DNA from: an uncultured Burkholderiales bacterium
GTDB taxonomy: Bacteria > Pseudomonadota > Gammaproteobacteria > Burkholderiales > Burkholderiaceae_C
Assembly (NCBI GenBank): GCA_903952885.1
Contig: CAJBHE010000234.1
Location: forward strand, 1-5,911
Direction: 5' to 3'
Length of the DNA stretch: 5,911 nt
Shown here: one piece after another, positions 1-4,973 of the stretch
How positions within the stretch are numbered: position 1 is the stretch's first letter
How the letters are laid out: the number at the start of each line of letters is the position of its first letter
The notes under the pieces: generated by a model
Databases searched by the model: none
What the model saw: the letters and a program-made list of their open reading frames with translations, nothing else
What the model was told of the DNA's origin: nothing
Translations under genes and position numbers: made by a program

Positions 1-1173
1 CATGTTGATCGTGAAGCCAAACATGTACATGAACAAAAACGTACCAATGATGGCAATAGGCAGCGTGAGGCCCGTTATGACGGTAGAACGCCACGAGTTC
101 AAAAACAAGAACACGATCAGCACTGTCAGCAGCGCACCTTCAATCAAGGTTTGGCGAACGTTGGCCACACCCACGCGAATGGGGCGCGAGCCATCTTGCA
201 CTTGCTCTAGGCGCAGGCCTGGAGGCAGCTGCGCTTTCATCTCAGCCACGGTTTTGTTGAGGCCATCAATCACGTCGATGGTGTTTTCGTCTTGTGCCTT
301 TTGCACCGTCATCAACAAGGTGCGCTGGCCGTTGTAGAGCGCTAAGCTTTCCACCTCTTGCGCGCCATCGTTCACGGTGGCCACTTGGTTCAAGCGAATC
401 GGGGTGGTGTTTTTACGCGCGACGATGATTTGGCCAAAGTCCTCAGGACGCAGCATGCGGCCTTGAATTTGAATGACACGGTCTTGTTGCAGCGAGCGCA
501 AGCTTCCCACGGGCAAATCTTGGGTTTCGCTTTTGACCGCATTCACCACCTGGTCAGCGCTGATGCCTAGCGACTCCATGGCTTGCGGGTTGAGGTACAA
601 ATTGATTTCGCGCTTAGTCCCACCCACCAGCGACACAGAGCCAACGCCGCGGACGTTCTCTAAGCGCTTTTTTAAAACTTGGTCTGACCAGTTGGTCAGC
701 TCCACAGCAGAGAGGGGCTTGCTGCCTAGAGAGGTTTCAGGCACCACGGCCAGCGACCAAATGGCTCGGCTTGAAGGATCAAAGCGTAAAACCTTGGGCT
801 CTTTCACGTCATCGCGCAACAAAGGTCTAAGGGCGGACACTTTTTCGCGTACATCGTCAGCGCCTTTGCGGCCATCGATGTGAAGTTGAAACTCAATCAC
901 CACCACCGACAGGCCTTCATAGCTGCGCGAGGTGAGGGCGCTGATGCCAGCAATTGAGTTGACACCTTCTTCAATTTTTTTACTGACTTCGCTCTCCACA
1001 ATCTCGGGAGATGCACCCGGGTATTCGGTGGTAATCACCACCACTGGAAAGTCGATGTTGGGGAACTGGTCAATCTTGAGGCGCTGATATGAGTACAAAC
1101 CCAGGACCACAAAGGCGAGCATCAACATCGTCGCGAAGACCGGGTTTTTTAAACTGACTTTGGTGAACCACAT
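1..1173 (-). CDS. RND-family efflux pump, inner-membrane permease (HAE1/AcrB-like), N-terminal part
   Basis: Proton-driven inner-membrane pump of a tripartite efflux complex. The frame is open from the ATG at 1173 to the window edge, giving 391 of about 1,030 residues expected for the family. Visible features: TM1 at about residues 11-29, after a short N-terminal amphipathic stretch (MWFTKVSLKNPVFAT); the conserved start of the porter domain, with YPGASPEIVE at 51-60; a long periplasmic region; and TM2 and TM3 at about 342-391, including the LPIAIIGTF motif. The proton-relay aspartates of TM4 would lie just beyond the edge and cannot be checked. An AAGGCGA Shine-Dalgarno overlaps the stop of the upstream adaptor gene, 15 bp away, so the two are surely co-transcribed. 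The sequence fits the HAE1 (drug/organic compound) type better than the heavy-metal CzcA type, but the substrate cannot be read from this part. The family call is very secure. Confidence 0.96.
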   Translation of the reverse strand, partial: MWFTKVSLKNPVFATMLMLAFVVLGLYSYQRLKIDQFPNIDFPVVVITTEYPGASPEIVESEVSKKIEEGVNSIAGISALTSRSYEGLSVVVIEFQLHIDGRKGADDVREKVSALRPLLRDDVKEPKVLRFDPSSRAIWSLAVVPETSLGSKPLSAVELTNWSDQVLKKRLENVRGVGSVSLVGGTKREINLYLNPQAMESLGISADQVVNAVKSETQDLPVGSLRSLQQDRVIQIQGRMLRPEDFGQIIVARKNTTPIRLNQVATVNDGAQEVESLALYNGQRTLLMTVQKAQDENTIDVIDGLNKTVAEMKAQLPPGLRLEQVQDGSRPIRVGVANVRQTLIEGALLTVLIVFLFLNSWRSTVITGLTLPIAIIGTFLFMYMFGFTINM

Positions 1174-1183
1174 GTTGGGTTTG

Positions 1184-1197
1184 TCGCCTTAAGGCGA
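1184..1197. repeat. Perfect 14-bp palindrome at adaptor/pump junction
   Basis: The sequence tcgccttaaggcga is its own reverse complement. On the coding (minus) strand it contains the adaptor stop codon TAA and the AAGGCGA that serves as Shine-Dalgarno for the pump gene. As RNA it could form only a loop-less or very small-loop hairpin, or an intermolecular duplex, so a structural role is uncertain. It may simply reflect the coincidence of codons and a ribosome binding site. Confidence 0.5.
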
Positions 1198-2364
1198 GGA
1201 GCTGGCAGCTGAGCTTGCTGCGGCTGCGGTGTACTTCACCACCATGCCTTCGCGCAAAGCGCCGACATTGCTTTTGAGCACGGTGCTGCCCTCGTTCAGG
1301 CCTATCACGCCCACCATGGTTTCTCGCTCGGCCGATGCCAAGTCCATTCCACGCAGCCCTAAGGTGACGGTTTTGTGTGCCACTTGAAGCTGGTCGCCCA
1401 CTTGCTCGACCACTTGCACATAAGGCTGTGCACGGTCGGTGCGCACAGCAGACAAAGGTACCGCCAATATTTGACTTTTACCCATACCTAAAATGCCTTT
1501 GGCAAACAGGCCGTGGCGCAAACCGTCTGCCTTGTCGAGCGTCAAATAAATCAGCACGCTGCGGCTGCCAGTTTGTGCGCTGGGGCTGATGCGTTTGACT
1601 TTGGCACCTACGGTTTCTTTGCGGTCTTCCACTTGTAACGCCGCGATTTGACCCACGCGCACGTCCATCGATTCGCTGGGACTCAGCGGAACTTCCACTT
1701 CGAGTTGGTTCAAGTCAACCAACTCCATGATCTTGGCATCAATAGCCACGCGCTCGCCAACTTGTGCCGCACGACCCGACACGATGCCTGAAAAAGGCGC
1801 GCGCAAGGTGGCATCTTCCAGAGCTTTTTGGGCCACGTCAGAACCAGCTAAGGCGGCTTTGTGGCTGGAAATAGCACCCTGGTAAGAAGCGATTGAGTTG
1901 TCCATCGCCGCTTTAGAAATGAAGCCTTGTTCCACCAAAGCTTTGTTGCTGTCCCACGCACGTTGCGCGATTTCCATTTGTGATTTGGCGGCGCTGGCTT
2001 GCTCGGCGGCTTGTTGCCAGCGGCGTTGGTATTCTGTGGGGTCAATGCGGGCAAGCACATCGCCCGCTTTGACCGCGTCGCCTTCCCGAGCCACAACTTC
2101 CTTCAGCTCACCTGCTACTCTGGCTTTGATGACAGCATAGTTAACCGCCTTGACTGTGCCAGAAATGTCCAAGCCTTGGGTGATATCGTGCAACTCGGCC
2201 TTCATCACGTCGGTGATGGCCAATTCCACTTGGGTCTGAACAACGGCGGGCTGAGAGGCGGCAGCTTTCTGCTCGCTTTTGTTGCTCAAGGCGCGGTAGA
2301 TACCTGCCACAAGGATCAGCACAATGACGCCAATGACGATCCAACGGGGTTTGAGGTTTTTCAT
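1189..2364 (-). CDS. RND efflux periplasmic adaptor (membrane fusion protein, HlyD/AcrA family)
   Basis: Periplasmic adaptor that links the RND pump to an outer-membrane TolC-like channel; 391 aa, normal for the family. An uncleaved N-terminal anchor (TM at about 8-23) follows a basic start; there is no lipobox cysteine, so it is anchored by the helix rather than by lipid. Next come the first half of the lipoyl domain (about 68-108, with ARVAGELKEVVAREGDAVKAG), an alpha-hairpin coiled coil (about 110-185), the second lipoyl half (RAPFSGIVSGRAAQVGERV, from 188), a beta-barrel and membrane-proximal domain, and an Ala/Ser-rich tail. At the hairpin tip the family's R-x3-L-x6-S pattern reads S139, L143, S150, so the arginine is replaced. 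The ATG at 2364 is chosen because the 40 extra in-frame codons upstream lie inside the TetR gene and look nothing like a signal sequence. The Shine-Dalgarno is weak. It lies 11 bp after the tetR stop, and coupling is likely. Confidence 0.95.
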   Translation of the reverse strand: MKNLKPRWIVIGVIVLILVAGIYRALSNKSEQKAAASQPAVVQTQVELAITDVMKAELHDITQGLDISGTVKAVNYAVIKARVAGELKEVVAREGDAVKAGDVLARIDPTEYQRRWQQAAEQASAAKSQMEIAQRAWDSNKALVEQGFISKAAMDNSIASYQGAISSHKAALAGSDVAQKALEDATLRAPFSGIVSGRAAQVGERVAIDAKIMELVDLNQLEVEVPLSPSESMDVRVGQIAALQVEDRKETVGAKVKRISPSAQTGSRSVLIYLTLDKADGLRHGLFAKGILGMGKSQILAVPLSAVRTDRAQPYVQVVEQVGDQLQVAHKTVTLGLRGMDLASAERETMVGVIGLNEGSTVLKSNVGALREGMVVKYTAAAASSAASSSP

Positions 2365-2375
2365 TGAGATTCGGT

Positions 2376-3032
2376 TTACTTTGCTGTCATGCCGTGCAAC
2401 AGCACATCGACTTGCATGTGAATGAATTGTTCGGGGTCTACGATCTTGGCTGATGTCGCGCAGGCGCCCATGGAGTGCTTCCACATCATCAAAAAAATCA
2501 TGGGCGCAACGATGATGTGCACCGCTTGTTCTAGGTCAAGGTCGCGAAATTCGCCGCTTTGAACGCCGCGCGCCAAGATACGATGAATCAAGGCGTTGCC
2601 TGGCTTGATCACTTCTTCTTGGTAAAACTCGGCAATTTCGGGGAAGTTTTGCGCCTCGCTCATCACCAGTTTTGTGATGCCGCTGGCACGTGTGTTGCCA
2701 ATGCGCTCCCACCAAGAGACCAAGGCATAGCGCAGCATGTCTGCGCTGCTGCCCTCAAATGTGATGAATTCTTCCTGCCAAGTTGGAAACTTATTAGCGA
2801 TGTTTTCGCGCACCACCGCTTTGAACAAGTCTTCTTTGCTTTGAAAGTACAAAAACAGAGTGCCCTTGGACACGCCAGCACGGGCTGCGACTTCGTCTAC
2901 GCGAGCTGCGGAAAAGCCTTTTTCAACAAACAAGTCCAAAGCCGCGTCCAGCAATTCGCCAGGACGCGCTTCTTTGCGGCGCTCCCGTTTGGGTGCTACT
3001 TCGCTTGGGTTGATCAGGGTTTCAGTGGTCAT
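2376..3032 (-). CDS. TetR/AcrR-family transcriptional repressor of the efflux operon
   Basis: DNA-binding repressor, 218 aa, probably controlling its own operon with the adaptor and pump genes downstream. A polar, basic leader (residues 1-23) precedes a textbook TetR N-terminal domain: helix 1 with LLDAALDLFVEKGFSAARV (27-45), then the helix-turn-helix at about 44-63 (DEVAARAGVSKGTLFLYFQSKEDLF). The C-terminal ligand and dimer domain is helical, with a Trp/Met/Phe-rich stretch (IIVAPMIFLMMWKH) typical of a hydrophobic ligand pocket; the ligand cannot be predicted. The start ATG at 3032 is the first in the frame that gives a usual TetR N-terminus; no strong Shine-Dalgarno precedes it. It ends 11 bp before the adaptor start, an arrangement seen in many betaproteobacterial TetR-MFP-RND operons. 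Regulation of this operon is inferred from position. Confidence 0.93.
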   Translation of the reverse strand: MTTETLINPSEVAPKRERRKEARPGELLDAALDLFVEKGFSAARVDEVAARAGVSKGTLFLYFQSKEDLFKAVVRENIANKFPTWQEEFITFEGSSADMLRYALVSWWERIGNTRASGITKLVMSEAQNFPEIAEFYQEEVIKPGNALIHRILARGVQSGEFRDLDLEQAVHIIVAPMIFLMMWKHSMGACATSAKIVDPEQFIHMQVDVLLHGMTAK

Positions 3033-3042
3033 AAAATGCTAA

Positions 3043-3060
3043 TGACTGGCGGGTTAGTAA
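3043..3060. promoter_or_regulatory. Candidate TetR operator in the region upstream of the repressor gene
   Basis: The 55 bp between the DUF218 gene and the tetR start contain the imperfect inverted repeat TGACT-N8-AGTAA (arms match at 4 of 5 positions). This kind of spaced dyad, 11-30 bp upstream of a TetR start, is where an autoregulated repressor would bind. On the minus strand a weak -10-like TACTAA overlaps it, with TTCTAA 18 bp further upstream as a poor -35. The promoter elements are too weak to assert, so transcription could also come from the DUF218 gene upstream. This is inference from symmetry and position only. Confidence 0.3.
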
Positions 3061-3087
3061 TGTACCAGCTTAATTCTTTAGAAGCAC

Positions 3088-3861
3088 TTAAGTGAGTAAA
3101 AGCCCCAGCCATTCACGGATCACCCAGCCACTGTCGCGCAGGCCTTTACCGCTGGGCAGCCACTGCAAGAGGGAATTTAAATCACTGCGGATGAAGCCCA
3201 TGGGTGCAGGGATCACATCTAGCCCCGCCGCTTCAAACTGGTGCACGCTGCGAGGCATGTGCCATGCATGTGTGACCAAGGCAATGCGGCTCACGCCATC
3301 TTTTTTCAGCATGGCGGCAGTTAGCCATGCGTTTTCTCGCGTATCGCGTGATTGGCTTTCTTGCCAGCGAAGCGCGGGTGCGCCTAAGCGAGCCAACGAC
3401 ATGGCAGCCACCTCGGCTTCAGTGGCCTGTCCACTTGGTCCCGCCCAACCCACGCCACCGGTGTATGCGATCGGCAAGTGTGAAATACCTGACAAATACA
3501 CGCCATACAGCAAGCGCGACATGGCATCGGGCGTCAAAGTCGGGCTGTTGTATTCCGCCGCTTCGTTTTCAACACCGCCCCCCAGCACCACGATGGCTTG
3601 CACGTGTTGGTGCTTCAAATCCTCGGTGGAGATAGGGCTGACTTGCGGCAGCAAATGCACCGACAGCCAAATGGCCACCGCTTGGCAACTCAACAGCCAC
3701 ATTCCCAGTGTGACAACGCCGGCGAGTGCCACAGGCACACGACTAGCGCGTGCGTTGCAGCGCCACCCCCAAACTAATACGGCGAAAAGCGCCAGCAAGC
3801 CGCTGGTGGCAGGCAAGACCAGCGTAGTCAGGATGGGTTTGAGTGTGAGTAGTGAGTCCAT
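3088..3861 (-). CDS. DUF218 / ElyC-SanA-YdcF family inner-membrane protein
   Basis: 257 aa, close to the length of E. coli ElyC, an envelope biogenesis factor linked to peptidoglycan and lipid-carrier metabolism; the biochemical activity of the family is not settled. Two N-terminal membrane helices (about 10-32 and 43-71) precede a soluble DUF218 domain. Its hallmarks are visible: AIVVLGGGVE (89-98) as the first beta strand and glycine loop, TGG at 134-136, a conserved acidic segment ATEAE (146-150), SRDTRENA (171-178), and LVTHAWHMPRS (195-205), a stretch usually conserved in the family. The start ATG at 3861 is supported by a good GGAAAGA Shine-Dalgarno a few bases upstream. It is followed after 55 bp by tetR on the same strand, so read-through into the efflux operon is possible. 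A role in envelope maintenance is inferred from the family, not shown here. Confidence 0.9.
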   Translation of the reverse strand: MDSLLTLKPILTTLVLPATSGLLALFAVLVWGWRCNARASRVPVALAGVVTLGMWLLSCQAVAIWLSVHLLPQVSPISTEDLKHQHVQAIVVLGGGVENEAAEYNSPTLTPDAMSRLLYGVYLSGISHLPIAYTGGVGWAGPSGQATEAEVAAMSLARLGAPALRWQESQSRDTRENAWLTAAMLKKDGVSRIALVTHAWHMPRSVHQFEAAGLDVIPAPMGFIRSDLNSLLQWLPSGKGLRDSGWVIREWLGLLLT

Positions 3862-3933
3862 GTTCTTTCCAGTGTGCCTAAGAATCGGATGGGCATCTGT
3901 ACCTTATCGCACGCAATCATAGAATCAAGGCCT
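3862..3933. promoter_or_regulatory. Divergent intergenic region between the DUF218 gene and msrA, with overlapping -10-like hexamers
   Basis: This 72-bp region must carry the start signals for both directions. On the plus strand TAGAAT (3920-3925) matches the sigma-70 -10 consensus at 5 of 6 positions. On the minus strand TATGAT (3922 to 3917) also matches at 5 of 6 and overlaps it. Neither has a convincing -35 at the usual distance. If the plus-strand hexamer is used, transcription would begin almost at the msrA ATG. The minus-strand side ends with the GGAAAGA ribosome binding site of the DUF218 gene. Assignment is tentative. Confidence 0.35.
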
Positions 3934-4491
3934 ATGACACACACCATGGCTCACGACTCACACACCCAAGTCATCACGCTTGGAGGTGGCTGCTTTTGGT
4001 GCACTGAGGCAGTGTTTGTTCGCGTGAGCGGCGTTTTGGATGTGGAGTCGGGTTATTGCAACGGCCACACCGCAAATCCAACCTATGCCGATGTGTGTAC
4101 CGGTGACACTGGCCACAACGAAGTGGTGCGCTTGATGTACGACCCGCATGTCATCAGCTTGCGAGAGTTGCTAGAAATTTTCTTTGTCATTCACGACCCC
4201 ACCACTTTGAACCGCCAAGGCAACGATGCGGGCACGCAATACCGAAGCGGGATTTACCTGAGTGAAGAAGCCGACCGCGAAGTGGCGCAGCAAGTGTTGG
4301 ACGAGGTGAATGTTGCGATGTCTGGCCGTGTGGTGACCGAGCTGAAAAGTTTGGACAACTATTCAGCTGCCGAGGCCTATCACCAGGACTATTTCGAGCA
4401 CAACCCTCACCAAGGCTACTGCGCCTTTGTGGTGGCGCCTAAAGTGCAAAAGTTTTTGCAGACCTTTTCTGACAAAGTGAAACATGGCTGA
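3934..4491 (+). CDS. msrA: Peptide methionine-S-sulfoxide reductase MsrA
   Basis: Thiol-dependent reductase that repairs methionine-S-sulfoxide in proteins and free methionine, using thioredoxin. With the ATG at 3934 it is 185 aa, normal for a compact MsrA. The catalytic motif GCFWC is at 19-23 with nucleophile C20; then GYCNGHTANPTYADVCTGDTGH, the substrate-binding region GNDAGTQYRSGIY, YHQDYF, and NPHQGYC with likely resolving Cys at 163. There is no signal peptide and no MsrB domain, so it is cytoplasmic and single-domain. The start is uncertain: 3934 has AAGG only three bases upstream, and an in-frame ATG at 3946 (MAHDSH...) is equally compatible with the family. An upstream in-frame ATG at 3874 would add residues unlike MsrA. 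The end overlaps the next gene by 8 bp, implying co-transcription. The function is secure. Confidence 0.96.
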   Translation: MTHTMAHDSHTQVITLGGGCFWCTEAVFVRVSGVLDVESGYCNGHTANPTYADVCTGDTGHNEVVRLMYDPHVISLRELLEIFFVIHDPTTLNRQGNDAGTQYRSGIYLSEEADREVAQQVLDEVNVAMSGRVVTELKSLDNYSAAEAYHQDYFEHNPHQGYCAFVVAPKVQKFLQTFSDKVKHG

Positions 4492-4885
4492 CGCGTTGCG
4501 CTTTGTGCCAGTGACCCTGCGTCTGCGCGGGTTACGTCGTGCGCTGCTGCTGTTACTGACCGCATTGGTGTTGATGCAAACCATGGGGGTGTTGCATCGG
4601 GTGGTGCATGCGCACGGACCTATCAGTGCTTCATCTGTGAGCCAACAGGTGGCTGGCGTTACCGATGAAAATTTGGTGCGTGATTTGCAACGCCTGTGGG
4701 GCGAGCACAGCAATTCAGCTGAGTGCCAACTGTTTGACCAAACTTGTCCAGACGCATTACACAGACCCGCTGTGTTGCTGATGCCTTTGTTGCCGCCTAT
4801 CCGTTGGATGACGGCTGCTTTGCAGGAGCGCTTCGCGCTGGTCGAGCGTTTTTATGCAGCCCGAGGGCCACCTGCTTGGCAGTGA
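4484..4885 (+). CDS. Small His/Cys-containing membrane-anchored or secreted protein of unknown function
   Basis: 133 aa; I do not recognise a characterised homologue. A basic N-terminus (R13, R15, R18, R19) leads into a hydrophobic helix at about 20-37 (LLLLLTALVLMQTMGVL), then HRVVHAHG (H38, H42, H44). The remainder should be periplasmic: a helical stretch with WGEH (H75), then CQLFDQTC (C81, C88), a short hydrophobic patch (about 96-106), and a tail with ARGPPAW. The layout, a hydrophobic leader followed by spaced His and Cys with an RGPP end, loosely recalls DUF2946-type proteins that sit near metal-related TonB receptors; that likeness is an impression, not a search result. The start ATG overlaps the msrA stop (ATGGCTGA), with only a weak AAGTGA before it, pointing to translational coupling. 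A ZnuD-like receptor gene follows after 88 bp. A metal-handling role is a guess from context and residue content. That it is a real gene is supported by the overlap, orientation and composition. Confidence 0.75.
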   Translation: MADALRFVPVTLRLRGLRRALLLLLTALVLMQTMGVLHRVVHAHGPISASSVSQQVAGVTDENLVRDLQRLWGEHSNSAECQLFDQTCPDALHRPAVLLMPLLPPIRWMTAALQERFALVERFYAARGPPAWQ

Positions 4886-4973
4886 TTTGACATAGGTGCG
4901 GTTGAGCTTCTGGCTTGAACGCTGTCAATTCTCAGTGAACAGGTAGGAGCAACAACAGCTCCGTAGATCAAAC
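4886..4973 (+). promoter_or_regulatory. Leader of the ZnuD-like receptor gene: isolated TTGACA and hairpin over a distant Shine-Dalgarno
   Basis: No terminator is visible in these 88 bp, so read-through from the upstream gene is possible. A perfect TTGACA lies at 4887-4892, but no good -10 follows at 16-18 bp. The only strong Shine-Dalgarno, AGGAG (4945-4949), is 24 bases before the ATG at 4974. It lies in a small inverted repeat, GGAGC (4946-4950), 7-base loop, GCTCC (4958-4962), that could mask it. An in-frame TAG at 4944-4946 and the lack of any start codon between it and 4974 rule out a longer protein. No AT-rich Zur- or Fur-like palindrome was seen. Confidence 0.35.

Noticed and set aside
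2..883. Plus-strand open frames (2-337, 358-570, 473-883) opposite the pump gene
   Set aside because: All are antisense to the continuous RND permease frame, which has unmistakable family motifs.
2365..2484. N-terminal extension of the adaptor to an upstream ATG at 2484
   Set aside because: The extra 40 residues overlap the TetR gene in another frame, are polar and basic, and would bury the membrane anchor; the ATG at 2364 gives a normal N-terminus.
2559..3095. 178-codon open frame on the plus strand opposite tetR
   Set aside because: It is the antisense shadow of a textbook TetR gene; no recognisable domain or ribosome binding site.
3092..3922. 276-codon open frame on the plus strand opposite the DUF218 gene
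   Set aside because: It lies antisense to a gene with clear DUF218 motifs; its own translation is low-complexity, Ser/Thr/Pro-rich and without any domain.
3874..3933. Longer msrA starting at 3874
   Set aside because: The 20 additional residues do not resemble MsrA, would overlap the likely promoter region, and include no targeting signal.
4887..4920. Sigma-70 promoter starting with the perfect TTGACA at 4887-4892
   Set aside because: No hexamer resembling TATAAT is found 16-18 bp downstream (CTGGCT at 17 bp), so it is not called as a complete promoter.
4886..4973. Zur or Fur box upstream of the receptor gene
   Set aside because: I looked for an AT-rich palindrome of the Zur/Fur type and found none in this region, nor in 3862-3933; zinc control cannot be claimed from sequence.
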